DNA from: an uncultured Sulfolobales archaeon
GTDB lineage: Archaea > Thermoproteota > Thermoprotei_A > Sulfolobales > NBVN01
Reading direction: 5' to 3'
Length of the DNA: 64,000 nt
Assembly: GCA_937949785.1 (NCBI GenBank)
Contig: CALEDH010000008.1
Coordinates: 106,028-170,027 of the forward strand
Each line of letters starts with the position of its first letter. The first letter of the stretch is position 1. Below are positions 49,509-59,879 of the stretch, piece after piece. The translations under genes were made by a program, and so were the position numbers. The notes beneath the pieces were generated by a model. It was given only the letters and a program-made list of their open reading frames with translations, made no database searches and was not told the DNA's origin.

Positions 49509-50471
49509 ATGAAGTCTGCAGTAGTATGTCACGGCGACTGCGACGGTGTTATAAGCGCTTTTCTCTACATAAAACATTTTCTAAGAGATACCTACCCGAA
49601 CAACACGGAATTAATATTCACCCAGCCGTGGAGGGCTCACTTAGACCTTAAGAAGGTGCCTAAGGTAGTAGGTGAGTTAGTTATGCTTGACATAGCTTTA
49701 AGTAAGGATATAGTTAATGGGGTAATTCCCTTAGCCAGTAAGGCTAAGATAGTGTTCATAGACCACCACATCAGCAGTGAGGGATTGGTAAATGAGTTGG
49801 TCAGGGTTGGAGCTAAAGTTATATGGAGTAAGGCTACCTCAACACCTAGGTTAATGAATGATAGTTTAAAGCTTGCTATAAATCCCTACGAAGCTATGTT
49901 GATTAAAGTGGCTGATATATGTGAGGGCGTTGAAACTCAGGACAGCGTTGTTAGTAAGGTAGCTGATTTAATAAAGCTTTCAATAGCTAGGGATGCAGAT
50001 GATGTAGGATTTCTTAACTACTTGATAGGCTCTATGCTGAGAAGGAGTGATATATCAGGCTTAGAGGAAGTTGTTAAGAGGGCTACGACGGCTAAGTGGT
50101 TGCTCAGTAGGTTACTTAAGCTTATGAGGGATAGAGCTATATTAGTTGGGAACTACCTCATAACCACACTCACATCTTCTGAGTCAAGAATATATGCCGG
50201 ACTATTAGGAGTAGCATCTACGGAATTCACTAAGGAGATGAGGAAAGATGTAATACTGATTAGGGAGGAGGAGGGGAAGGTAGTAGTAACTGTTAGGTCT
50301 TCCAGGCGGAACGCCCTAGCGTTATGTAAGGTTATTGCCGAGAAGCTTGGAGGTAGGTACGGAGGTCATGTTGAGGCAGCATCAGCTACGTTAAGTAATG
50401 CAGCGTTAGAGAACGTTCAATTAGGTATATTAGAGGTGATTAGAAGTGTTGGAAGAGGTAGTACTGCCTAA
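49509..50471 (+). CDS. DHH-family phosphoesterase
   Basis: CHGDCDGVISAFLYIK, MLDIALS, FIDHHISSEG, C-terminal GGRYGGHVEAASATL (DHHA1-like). Confidence 0.85.
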   Translation: MKSAVVCHGDCDGVISAFLYIKHFLRDTYPNNTELIFTQPWRAHLDLKKVPKVVGELVMLDIALSKDIVNGVIPLASKAKIVFIDHHISSEGLVNELVRVGAKVIWSKATSTPRLMNDSLKLAINPYEAMLIKVADICEGVETQDSVVSKVADLIKLSIARDADDVGFLNYLIGSMLRRSDISGLEEVVKRATTAKWLLSRLLKLMRDRAILVGNYLITTLTSSESRIYAGLLGVASTEFTKEMRKDVILIREEEGKVVVTVRSSRRNALALCKVIAEKLGGRYGGHVEAASATLSNAALENVQLGILEVIRSVGRGSTA

Positions 50472-51153
50472 TGTTGGGTGGGACTTACTTCAGACGATCT
50501 TAAAAAGGAATTTTAGGTTGAATACCTTAGTGATAGTTGGGAATTGTAGGGTCGTATATGAAGGTAGGGCTTCTAGTAAGGCTTCAGAAGCACGTAGGTT
50601 AATCATAATTAAAGAGGACGGCTCCCTACTAATCCACGGCAGTACAGGTATTGAACCTATTAATTGGCAGCCTAATGCCACGCTAACATATAGACTAAGC
50701 AGTGAGTACTTCGAAATCATCGCCGCTAGAAGTAGACCTAAGGAGGTTCTTAAGATATATCTTAAGGATAGGCCTTATGTAGCGGTTTTTAAGTTAGGGG
50801 AGGGTTTATTCACAATTAAAGGTACTGAAGACGACCTCATAAACTACATAGCGTTGAACCCATCGGTTATTGAGGATGGGGCTAAGTTAGTTGCTAGGGA
50901 AGTCATAACACCGCACGGTAGGGTGGACATAATTTTAAGAGATGCTAATGAGGAATTAATACTTGTTGAGTGTAAGAGGGGTACGGCTGATTTAGATTCT
51001 GTACATCAGTTAATGAGGTATGTAGAATATTATAGGAACATAGGAATTAAGGTTAGGGGGGTTATAGCTGCTCCAAAAATCTCACCTCAAGCTCTTAAAT
51101 TGTTAAGGAAGAACGAATTAGACTACGTTGAAATCGTATCTAAGCATGAGTGA
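50446..51153 (+). CDS. nucS: Endonuclease NucS
   Basis: HGSTGIEPINWQP, TPHGRVDIILRDANEELILVECKRGTADLDSVHQLMRYVEYY (RecB-like D-ExK). Confidence 0.9.
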   Translation: MLEEVVLPNVGWDLLQTILKRNFRLNTLVIVGNCRVVYEGRASSKASEARRLIIIKEDGSLLIHGSTGIEPINWQPNATLTYRLSSEYFEIIAARSRPKEVLKIYLKDRPYVAVFKLGEGLFTIKGTEDDLINYIALNPSVIEDGAKLVAREVITPHGRVDIILRDANEELILVECKRGTADLDSVHQLMRYVEYYRNIGIKVRGVIAAPKISPQALKLLRKNELDYVEIVSKHE

Positions 51154-51229
51154 ATGCCTACGTATAATTTAAACTACTAGTTTTTAATTTAGGAATACCG
51201 CCATTTTTAAACACCAATTTAAAATATTT

Positions 51230-52714
51230 ATGGTATACGTCATGGGTTATGGGTTGATTGAGAAGTTCTTCTACCCCGATTCCGTGGCGGTAGTAGGTGC
51301 TTCAAGAGATCCTAGGAAGGTTGGGTATCAACTACTCTACAACTTGATTACTAAGTATAGAGGTGTTGTTTACCCGATAAATCCGTATGTTGATGAGGTA
51401 TTAGGAATTAAGGCCTACCGATCTGTTATGGATGTGCCGGGCGGTATTGACCTAGCCGTTGTTTCAGTCCCAGCTCAGTCAGTCCCCTCAGCATTAGAGG
51501 AATGTGGTTTGAAGGGTGTTAAAGCAGCTATTATAATTAGTGCTGGATTTAAGGAGTTAGGAACTTCGGAGGGTGTTGAAGGTGAGAAGAAGGTTGTTGA
51601 AATCGCTAGGAGGTTTGGGATGAGGGTCGTAGGTCCTAACTGTATGGGTGTTTACGTACCTAAGATCGGTTTGAACACTACCTTCTTAAATCCTGAACGT
51701 ATGGATTTCCCGGGACATGGGAATATAGCGTTTATCTCTCAAAGCGGTGCTTTCGGAATTGCAGTGCTTGATTGGGCTGCTATGAGGGGCATAGGGATTA
51801 GTAAGTTCATAAGCTTGGGGAATAAATGCGATGTCAACGAATCAGATATCTTAAATTACTTAGTAGAGGATGGTGATACGCAGGTCATCACCTTATACAT
51901 AGAGGGGGTGGAGGATGGGAAGGAGTTCGTGAAGACGTTGAAGGAGGTTACCCCGCTTAAACCGGTTATAATCCTTAAAGCTGGTAGGAGTGAGGAAGGT
52001 GTTAGGGCTATAGTCTCACATACCGGTAGCTTAGCAGGTTCTGATGCTATTTACGACGCGGTTTTTAAGCAGTCCGGCGCTATTAGAGCTCTAGGTATGG
52101 ATGAGTTATTTGATATGGCTTTATCCTTAGCGCTTCAACCCCCTGCGAAGGGTATGAGGGTGGGGATATTAACTGTTGGAGGTGGTTCTGGGGTTATGGC
52201 TACGGACGCAGCAGTTAGTTTGGGGCTGAGAGTACCAAAGTTATCGGACCGTACAGTAAGTAAGTTGAGGGACGTCCTCCTACCGATAGCAAGTCCTTAC
52301 AACCCAGTCGATGTTACTGGGTCTGCAAGAGATGAACACCTAATAGAATCCGTGGAGATATTAATGCGTAGCGGTGAGGTAGACGCTATCATATGGATCC
52401 CCTACTTTATGGCTCCAGGGATAACTTCAGAACTTGTTAGCAGTTTTATTGAGAGGGTTAGGAAGGTAAATAACGAGTTAGAAATACCTATACCTATAGT
52501 CGGCGCAGCTACTGGGGGTTATTACACGCAGAAATTATCTACTATGGTGGAGAGGGAGGGGATACCTATGTATCCAACGGTGGAGAGGGCTGCTAAGGCC
52601 GCTTGGACTCTATGTAAGTACGGTGAGTGGTTGAGGAAGAGTAGGACGTATGCTGAATACGTAAATAGGTTTTTAAGCCCTACGCGTTATCTAGAAAAGA
52701 CCGGTCTAAGCTAG
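51230..52714 (+). CDS. Acetate-CoA ligase (ADP-forming) alpha-subunit-like acyl-CoA synthetase
   Basis: FFYPDSVAVVGASRDPRKVGY CoA-binding; VGPNCMGVY; FISQSGAFG; SHTGSLAGSDAIYDAVFKQSG. No beta subunit (ATP-grasp) gene in window. Confidence 0.88.
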   Translation: MVYVMGYGLIEKFFYPDSVAVVGASRDPRKVGYQLLYNLITKYRGVVYPINPYVDEVLGIKAYRSVMDVPGGIDLAVVSVPAQSVPSALEECGLKGVKAAIIISAGFKELGTSEGVEGEKKVVEIARRFGMRVVGPNCMGVYVPKIGLNTTFLNPERMDFPGHGNIAFISQSGAFGIAVLDWAAMRGIGISKFISLGNKCDVNESDILNYLVEDGDTQVITLYIEGVEDGKEFVKTLKEVTPLKPVIILKAGRSEEGVRAIVSHTGSLAGSDAIYDAVFKQSGAIRALGMDELFDMALSLALQPPAKGMRVGILTVGGGSGVMATDAAVSLGLRVPKLSDRTVSKLRDVLLPIASPYNPVDVTGSARDEHLIESVEILMRSGEVDAIIWIPYFMAPGITSELVSSFIERVRKVNNELEIPIPIVGAATGGYYTQKLSTMVEREGIPMYPTVERAAKAAWTLCKYGEWLRKSRTYAEYVNRFLSPTRYLEKTGLS

Positions 52715-52838
52715 GATATGACGGAGAACACCCACCACACTTCCTCAACCTAATTTTTTAACTTCCAGGTGTCAGGTCCCCCACGATATGATGATTAAAA
52801 CGTTTAAACATCCTTACCGATGAGTAATTGGTAGTTCA

Positions 52839-53405
52839 ATGGTAGGTTTGCTGAAGTTAGCGTTAGGTGATGTTAAAATATTAATTAGCGAGGTATTCAC
52901 GATATCGTTAATAGCGTCGCTAGTTGTTGGTGCTACAGCACTTACCAACGTTGTTAGAGGTTATGTGGTGGGTGATGTGTTTGGGTTATGGAACTACCTA
53001 CTGGTTAGTGTTTACAAGGAGTTAAGGCTAATCACATATTTATGGTCTATACCTATATGGGTGTTGGTTTTAATATCTATGTACTTAATGAGTAATTACC
53101 TATCACATGACTTAATACCAACATATGTTAAGTTAGTATATGTAGGTGCTTCAAAAAGATTTGTAATCACTTTACTACTTCTTAGGTATTTCGTAATAGC
53201 TTTTCTAAGCTGGTTGATAGGTCTATCCTTAGGCCTTACAGCTTCCCAAGTAATGTTTAGATTTACTGCATATGTACTCCGCACACCTTATGAAGTACCT
53301 TACCTAGGTTTAAGTGATGTAGTAGAGTTAGCAGTAATTACTAATCTGTTAATTCTGTTGGGCGGTATCCCAACATTAACCAAATTAGTTAGGTGTAGGT
53401 ATTGA
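52839..53405 (+). CDS. Membrane protein, FtsX-like half-permease candidate
   Basis: 188 aa, four TM segments; overlaps next permease gene by 4 bp. Confidence 0.6.
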   Translation: MVGLLKLALGDVKILISEVFTISLIASLVVGATALTNVVRGYVVGDVFGLWNYLLVSVYKELRLITYLWSIPIWVLVLISMYLMSNYLSHDLIPTYVKLVYVGASKRFVITLLLLRYFVIAFLSWLIGLSLGLTASQVMFRFTAYVLRTPYEVPYLGLSDVVELAVITNLLILLGGIPTLTKLVRCRY

Positions 53406-54514
53406 TATTTAAGTTAATTCCTTGGGGAAGCCTTAGGTTAGTAGCTATAGTAACTATAACAGCGTCTATAGCTATATCATCTACAGGTCTTTACATGGTA
53501 AGCATGTATAGAACGCTAACTTCTTCGTTGATGATTAACGACGGTGATGCGGTGATAACATCGTCGACCTCTAAACTACCGCATACTGGGTTAGTACGTT
53601 ATGCTACTACCCGCATAGCTAATGTTGAGGGGATTGAATTAGTAAGTCCTGAGGTAATAACACCTGTAGTGCTTAATGGGGAGGTAGTATTCCTAAGAGG
53701 GGTTAATTTATCATTGTTCAATAAATTAGCTGACGCCACGTTGGTCGGCGACATGACTAGAGGGGATAATGAGGTATTAGTAGGTATTAGGCTAAGTAAC
53801 TATCTAAGAATACATGTAGGTGATTCATATGTTATTACCGCAATCCCTACCGGTAAGGAGGTTAAGGTCTTCGTAAGCGGGGTATTCAGAAGTAATACCT
53901 CATTAGACGATGAGGTAGTAGGTGACCTCCGAGTAGTTCAAGAATTACGCGGTGTTAGCCCGGACTACGTAACCCTAGTAAGGATTAGGGCGGGTGGGTT
54001 GATTGATACGTTATTACATAACATAACAAGTAGGTCTGAACTCGATATAATGCCTTTAAAAGTGATCAGTAGGTTCGGCGGGAATAGAAGTGATGTAGAG
54101 TTAGTTGATGAGCTCTTAGGTAGGGGTATTAAAATATCGAGTAACCTACTATGGACTTCCTTAATATTAGTACTTACAGCATCTTCCTTAGCAATGTATT
54201 ACAGCGTCTTATGGAGTCTAAGTAGTTTAAAGCCTATAATTAACTCGCTTAAATTCTTAGGGCTAAGCAGTAGGGTATTAACATCGGTGTTAGCCGTTAA
54301 ATCCTTAACGTTAGGTATTACTGCTGGAGTTCTCGGATATTTAATTAGCTATTTAACGCTTAACCTAATATTTAACATTACAGCAGTACGTCTACTGCTT
54401 CACAGCGTAGAACTGGTAAACGATTTCAAAGTACTTACTTCCTCAGCACTTCTACCATCTACGATTATCCTACTAACAATACTTGTTAAGTCTAAAGCGA
54501 TAGCGGAGGGTTAA
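53402..54514 (+). CDS. ABC transporter permease (FtsX/MacB-like)
   Basis: N-terminal TM, periplasmic MacB-PCD-like domain (VEGIELVSPEV..LVGIRLSNYLRIHVGDSYVIT), three C-terminal TMs. Confidence 0.8.
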   Translation: MIFKLIPWGSLRLVAIVTITASIAISSTGLYMVSMYRTLTSSLMINDGDAVITSSTSKLPHTGLVRYATTRIANVEGIELVSPEVITPVVLNGEVVFLRGVNLSLFNKLADATLVGDMTRGDNEVLVGIRLSNYLRIHVGDSYVITAIPTGKEVKVFVSGVFRSNTSLDDEVVGDLRVVQELRGVSPDYVTLVRIRAGGLIDTLLHNITSRSELDIMPLKVISRFGGNRSDVELVDELLGRGIKISSNLLWTSLILVLTASSLAMYYSVLWSLSSLKPIINSLKFLGLSSRVLTSVLAVKSLTLGITAGVLGYLISYLTLNLIFNITAVRLLLHSVELVNDFKVLTSSALLPSTIILLTILVKSKAIAEG

Positions 54515-54581
54515 GCCGTAGCGATGGAACGCTCACTGCAAATATATTATCTTTATTAAGTATCATTAATTAGGGACGTCT

Positions 54582-55763
54582 GTGGACTTAATAAATTACT
54601 CACTCATAGTTACTTCAACAATCACTACATCGCTTATAGCGTTTTTAATGTGTTATGCCTTAGTAATTACGTTATTAGGTAGTAGGAAGTCTTTACGTTC
54701 TGAAGTACTTAACGGTTTCGACTTCCCCGAGGTTTCCGTTTTAATACCTGTTAAGGATGAGTATGAAGTGCTTAAGAGTGCCTTAAGTAATTTATTAAGA
54801 GTTAACTACCCATTAGATAAGATTAAGGTCTACGTAGGTGTGAGTAGTGGGTGTATGAAGTGCTTAGACGTATGTAAGGAGTTCTCACAGCACGTAACAG
54901 CTGTTGACGTTGGTTTTAAAAGTAAGCCAGCTGTCCTCAATAAGTTACTACATTTGATTAGTAGTGAGTACGTATTACTACTTGATTGTGACTCCTTAAT
55001 CAGTCCGGACTCAATATCTAAGTTAGTTAGTACTGGGGTTAGGTCAGGTTCATGCGGGGTTACAGGTAATCCAAGGCCTAGTAATCTACGTAGCGGTTTA
55101 ATACCTAAGTTCTTCTTAGTGGAGTGCTTGCTTTGGTGGAAATTTATGCTGGGTAAGGACTCCTTAGGACTCCTTGTTCAGGCGCCCGGGTACTTCACAC
55201 TGCTTAAGCGTTCATGTATTGAATCATTAGGTGGTTGGGATGAGGACTCACTTGCTGAGGATAACGACTTAACTTTAAGGATATATGCGTCAGGCAGTAA
55301 TGTTAGGTTAGATGATAGTGTGGTATTTGTTGAGTCGCCAATACGTATCACTACGTTGATTAAACAGCGGATTAGGTGGTATAGAGGTACTTTAGATGTT
55401 CTTAGGAAAAGGTTTAAGATGCTTAAATATTTAAATCTTAGGTTGGGGTTAGATGCATTTATAACGTACATATCACCTATCTCACCAGCACTTCTGTCGA
55501 TTGCCATGATTTCCAACACGTTGCTAGGCGGGTTTTACAACCTAATCACATTAGCGCTGATAATCCCGCAACTAATAACACCTATAGTAGTGGGGGAGGG
55601 GTTAGGATTAGGCATTAGGCTTAAACTCTCATTACTTACGCTACCCTATGTCATGATTAACTCTATCTCTTCATGGATAGCGATCACCACCTTGTTATTA
55701 GGGGTTAGAATTGGATGGTGGAGGACTGAGAAATACAGTCCTTCAGGTGTGGGTGGTGGTTAA
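54582..55763 (+). CDS. Membrane-associated family 2 glycosyltransferase
   Basis: VSVLIPVKDEYEVLKSALSNLLRVNYP, LLLDCDSLI, LAEDNDLTLRI, QRIRWYRGTL. Confidence 0.88.
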   Translation: MDLINYSLIVTSTITTSLIAFLMCYALVITLLGSRKSLRSEVLNGFDFPEVSVLIPVKDEYEVLKSALSNLLRVNYPLDKIKVYVGVSSGCMKCLDVCKEFSQHVTAVDVGFKSKPAVLNKLLHLISSEYVLLLDCDSLISPDSISKLVSTGVRSGSCGVTGNPRPSNLRSGLIPKFFLVECLLWWKFMLGKDSLGLLVQAPGYFTLLKRSCIESLGGWDEDSLAEDNDLTLRIYASGSNVRLDDSVVFVESPIRITTLIKQRIRWYRGTLDVLRKRFKMLKYLNLRLGLDAFITYISPISPALLSIAMISNTLLGGFYNLITLALIIPQLITPIVVGEGLGLGIRLKLSLLTLPYVMINSISSWIAITTLLLGVRIGWWRTEKYSPSGVGGG

Positions 55764-57333
55764 GCATCTGCTATTATTGACTTTAACCACTATATCGTTA
55801 GTACGGCTAATGCCGTACTTACTTACAGGCATTCCATACCATACGGATAGCTACGCGTTACTACCGCTTATGGATTTACTTAAAATTAAAACTCCTACTG
55901 AGTTATCCCCGCATACCGGCTTTGATAACTATAACGTTTACTGGCCCGGTGTGATTACCTATGCAGTGCTTCATTCAGAAGTTATAGGTCTTAAGCCCAG
56001 CAGTCTAACACCTATTACGCTGCCGGTGATTAACTCTCTAAGCATTTTACCATTCGCAGTAATGCTTAGAGTTTTAGGTATGTCTAGGGCGGCGTCATTA
56101 GCTGCCTCACTCATATATGGATTAGCTGGCACTGAGGCTGTATTAGGAGCTGGTATTACTAAGGAGGGCTACGCATTAACCTTAGCGATGTTGGTGATGT
56201 ACTTGACGACGTTAATAGTGCTTAGATATAGCAAATACGTAGTTTACCTAACGTTAATGACCTACCTAACCTTAGTGTTAACCCACCATTTAACCAGCGT
56301 TATCACGTTATTAATAATTACTTACTTAGCTCTTTCCTACTTAGCTGGTAAGGTCTTAGTTAGTAGGTTAAAGGTGCTTTCAGCGGTGTTAGCGGTAAAC
56401 TCTCTGATGCTAACCTCCTACATATATGTCTATTCAGGTAGGGCGTTACCAGTATTAGCAACGCTTACAGAAGCTGATGCCATATCGTTAATTGCTTATG
56501 AAGTTACTGCTATGTTGCCAGTATGGTTTTCACTAATCGTACGTAGAGAGTTAACTGATTTAATTAAGCTGTGGTTCGTAATTGCCTACATATCGGTAAT
56601 TGCCTTAGCGTTGCTGAGTACTAGGGTTGAGTTGACTTTAGGGGCTATTAGAGTAGGTCCTTATGAGTTAGTACTTTTCACACCATACTTAGTGGTTGCG
56701 GCAGTAGCTGTGTTCAGTGTTGGCAGGGTCTGCGAGCAATACTTAAGCACGTTTACATATTTAACAGTACTTGGACTGCTTGGCATAGAATACTACTTAA
56801 TATTTGGGTCTCCAGGACTTATCGGTGAGGCTTACAGACTATCTACGTTTATGTATATCTGGGTCGCAGTACTTGCTGCGTATACGTTAAGTACTTCCCG
56901 TTTTAAGGTATTAGTAGGTATGCTTATCGTTGCAGCTCTCCTCATATGTGTTTACGTAGTCCCCTACACAGCGTTTAACTCAGGCTATGTGGGTGGTTCT
57001 CAGAGAACTTACCTAGAATCTGATTTACTGATTGCTGAATATGTTAGGAATTACGGTGGTAGGGAGGTGTTCTGCGGTGATTTAAGGTTTATGTATCTTC
57101 TATACCCTAGCGTGAATGTTGACGTTAGTGGAGGTTTGAAATACTTACTACGTACTTCAAATCTTAACTGCTACCTAGTTGTTAACGAGTTATTTAAGGA
57201 TGTGGGTTATATAGCATCTTTATACGGTGTACCGGTAAGCTTTGACTCAGGTATGCTGGTTAATAACTCCTTAATATATACTGGAGGTAGGAACTCAATG
57301 ATTTCCCCTAAGAATACCTTCAGTAGGTATTAA
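55747..57333 (+). CDS. Multi-pass membrane protein, GT-C-like glycosyltransferase candidate
   Basis: More than 10 TM helices; GIPYHTDSYALLPLMDLL early acidic loop; overlap with upstream GT2 suggests GTG 55747 rather than 55711. Confidence 0.6.
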   Translation: MWVVVKHLLLLTLTTISLVRLMPYLLTGIPYHTDSYALLPLMDLLKIKTPTELSPHTGFDNYNVYWPGVITYAVLHSEVIGLKPSSLTPITLPVINSLSILPFAVMLRVLGMSRAASLAASLIYGLAGTEAVLGAGITKEGYALTLAMLVMYLTTLIVLRYSKYVVYLTLMTYLTLVLTHHLTSVITLLIITYLALSYLAGKVLVSRLKVLSAVLAVNSLMLTSYIYVYSGRALPVLATLTEADAISLIAYEVTAMLPVWFSLIVRRELTDLIKLWFVIAYISVIALALLSTRVELTLGAIRVGPYELVLFTPYLVVAAVAVFSVGRVCEQYLSTFTYLTVLGLLGIEYYLIFGSPGLIGEAYRLSTFMYIWVAVLAAYTLSTSRFKVLVGMLIVAALLICVYVVPYTAFNSGYVGGSQRTYLESDLLIAEYVRNYGGREVFCGDLRFMYLLYPSVNVDVSGGLKYLLRTSNLNCYLVVNELFKDVGYIASLYGVPVSFDSGMLVNNSLIYTGGRNSMISPKNTFSRY

Positions 57334-57335
57334 TC

Positions 57336-58178
57336 ATGTGTTGGAACTCTATCAGGTCTTGGGTTAAGTTGGTGAGATTTCATGAGTACGGCCCCCTAGC
57401 ACTTATAGCTTGCTTATCAGGTGCTTTACTATCAGAGACGGTGTTTGATGTTAGGCTCCTCCAATTAATTGCCTATACCTTATTCGGATCTATATCAGCG
57501 TTCGTAATTAATGATTTAGCTGATATTAGTGCAGACCTAGCAGTAGGTAGGTTTAGAAACCCGCTAACCACCGGTGAGTTAGGTGTTAAGGAGGTGTTAA
57601 CATTTTTCACTTCGACTTCAGCTCTAGCTATCATCTCATTAATAGGTGTTAACTTACATGCCTTTACGTTAGCTTTAATCACATTAACGCTATCTTATCT
57701 ATACTCCATAGGTATTAGATTTAAGGAATTCATACCTGCTGACCTACTAATCCATGGTTTAGTGCCCGCGTTACTCACGTTAACATCCTACATAGTCTTC
57801 AGGCCTTTAGACGTTAAGGCCTTAATACTAAGTTCTATGGTGTTTACAGCATCATGCATCGGTGGAATACTTCAGGAGATCCGTGACTTAAGCAATGTTA
57901 GAAGTACTGTTAAGTACTTAGGTGTTAGGAGAAGTAAGGATTTAACACTTATACTAACTACGTCTACGTTAGTTCTCTACTTATTACTTACCGTTACTGT
58001 ATATGAATTAAATTACTTAGTGGTATACACACCTCTAGCCTACTTAATACTATCCCCTGTAATTAGGTTCTGGAAGGATGAGTTAGTGGTTGAGGAGTTA
58101 ATCAGTAAGTTAAGGTCTAGAACTACTGTAATAGCTACGCTCATAGTAACTACATACTTACTTCTAAAACTCCTTTAA
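57336..58178 (+). CDS. UbiA-family prenyltransferase-like membrane protein
   Basis: SISAFVINDLADISADLAVGRFRNPLTTGEL (NDxxDxxxD-like); second loop LQEIRDLSNVR. Confidence 0.8.
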   Translation: MCWNSIRSWVKLVRFHEYGPLALIACLSGALLSETVFDVRLLQLIAYTLFGSISAFVINDLADISADLAVGRFRNPLTTGELGVKEVLTFFTSTSALAIISLIGVNLHAFTLALITLTLSYLYSIGIRFKEFIPADLLIHGLVPALLTLTSYIVFRPLDVKALILSSMVFTASCIGGILQEIRDLSNVRSTVKYLGVRRSKDLTLILTTSTLVLYLLLTVTVYELNYLVVYTPLAYLILSPVIRFWKDELVVEELISKLRSRTTVIATLIVTTYLLLKLL

Positions 58179-58856
58179 AACACCTTTAAAGAGTAAGTAC
58201 TTCCTACAACTAACTAATATGTCATCAGGGCCTGTAGCCGTGATGATTACAGTACTTTTAAACTCATTAATAAGTTCTTTAAATACTTCATAAACCGTAT
58301 TCGAGTTCTCCGCATCTAAGTATGCTGTAGGTTCATCGGCTAACACTAACTTCGGCTTATTAATAAACGCTCTAATAGCTAGAATCCTCTGCTGCTCACC
58401 ACTACTTAATTCATGTGGGTATCTACTCGCTAGGTGTTGGAGTTCAAACTTCTTAAGGAGTTCTAATGCGGCGGCCTCCCTAACAGACTTCTTAAACCCT
58501 AGTAGGTAGAGGGGTAGTTCAACATTTTCTAAGACTGTTAGGTGTGGTATTAAGTTAAAAGTTTGAGGTATTATACCTATCTCCTTAAGTCTTAGCTTAG
58601 AGGCTTCAGAATCGCTTAACTTCCCTACATCCCTACCTAAAACGGTGAGAGAGCCTGAATTAGGGCGGTCTAAAAGGCCTAATAATTTAATTAAGGTGGT
58701 CTTACCTGCGCCTGACCTTCCAACAATGCCTATAACATCAGCTTCGTTAACCACTAGGTTAACACCTCTTAAGACGTGAGTATTGCTGTAGGACTTCCAA
58801 ACATCTTTAAGTACTGCTGTATGCATATAGCGCTCTCCTAACCAATCACTAACCAC
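58164..58856 (-). CDS. ABC transporter ATP-binding protein (LolD/MacB type)
   Basis: GRSGAGKTTLIKLLGLLDRPNSG Walker A; LSSGEQQRILAIRAF signature; LVLADEPTAYLD Walker B. Confidence 0.93.
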   Translation of the reverse strand: MVSDWLGERYMHTAVLKDVWKSYSNTHVLRGVNLVVNEADVIGIVGRSGAGKTTLIKLLGLLDRPNSGSLTVLGRDVGKLSDSEASKLRLKEIGIIPQTFNLIPHLTVLENVELPLYLLGFKKSVREAAALELLKKFELQHLASRYPHELSSGEQQRILAIRAFINKPKLVLADEPTAYLDAENSNTVYEVFKELINEFKSTVIITATGPDDILVSCRKYLLFKGVLKEF

Positions 58857-58872
58857 TAAACGGTTTACCTCC

Positions 58873-59760
58873 TTAGACCTTAGTATGTAGCGGTATTTGG
58901 GTCAGCCCCCTCTTACTCAGCTCCCTACGAACAATCTTCACCCCCTCAACCATAGCCCTCAACTTAGCTTTAGCGATATCTCTTGGAAGTAGTTTAAGAC
59001 CGCAGTCTGGGTTGATATATAGGTATTCAGGGTTGACGTACTCCATAGCCTTAAGTATTGCCTTAGCTACATGTTCAGGCTCTTCTACAGCTTTATTATG
59101 AACGTCTATAACTCCGAACCCTAATTCCTTACTTAAACCTTTAACGATTTCTAAGTCTCTGAAACCTCTATTAGCGAATTCCAACGCGTATTGGGTAACG
59201 TTTAATATGTCAAAGTAAGGTTTGAGCAACATGTAATTACTGTAGCATACATGTAAGCCTACCTTAACGTTAACACCTTCAACAGCCTTATTAATGGCTT
59301 GGACAGCCCACTCCATCTCACTGGCATGGGTCGTTAACGCTGGCTCATCTACCTGTACGTAGGTAGCTCCAACCTCCTCTAACTTTCTGAGTTCGGTGTT
59401 TACTATCCCAGCTAATTCGAAGGTTAATTCCTCCTTACTCTCATAGTATTCGTTGAAACTCCAGTCAGCAATCGTGTAAGGACCTGTTATCGTGACCTTA
59501 ATAATCGGTCTAAGCGTATGCCTCCTAGCAAATAAGTACTCATCAACTACTATAGGTTCTATATATGACAGCTTATTAACTACTGCAGGCTTCCTGAAGA
59601 AGTGGTTCCCCCAAACCCTTACAGGGCCGTAGAACTTAAATCCCCGAATCCTCTCAGCGAAGTACTCTACCATCTCATCTCTACGCATCTCCCCATCAGA
59701 TGGTATGTCAATACCTACTTCTTCATGCTCTCTTAGAACGGTGATTACCGCATCATCCAT
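58873..59760 (-). CDS. metE: Cobalamin-independent methionine synthase, catalytic (C-terminal) domain
   Basis: IDIPSDGEMRRDEMVEYFAERI, QVDEPAL, HVCYSNY, VIDVHNKAVE, INPDCGLKLL. Conserved N-terminus continues in frame to 59883 (see finding). Confidence 0.9.
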   Translation of the reverse strand: MDDAVITVLREHEEVGIDIPSDGEMRRDEMVEYFAERIRGFKFYGPVRVWGNHFFRKPAVVNKLSYIEPIVVDEYLFARRHTLRPIIKVTITGPYTIADWSFNEYYESKEELTFELAGIVNTELRKLEEVGATYVQVDEPALTTHASEMEWAVQAINKAVEGVNVKVGLHVCYSNYMLLKPYFDILNVTQYALEFANRGFRDLEIVKGLSKELGFGVIDVHNKAVEEPEHVAKAILKAMEYVNPEYLYINPDCGLKLLPRDIAKAKLRAMVEGVKIVRRELSKRGLTQIPLHTKV

Positions 59761-59879
59761 CGCTTCACTTAAAACACCTAAGTCGTAGCGACCTGCTTTA
59801 TAACCCTTTATAACCTCCCTTAACCACTTAGGCCTAGGATATGACCCTATAACCGTTGTAGGTAGGACTGGTAAGTGCG

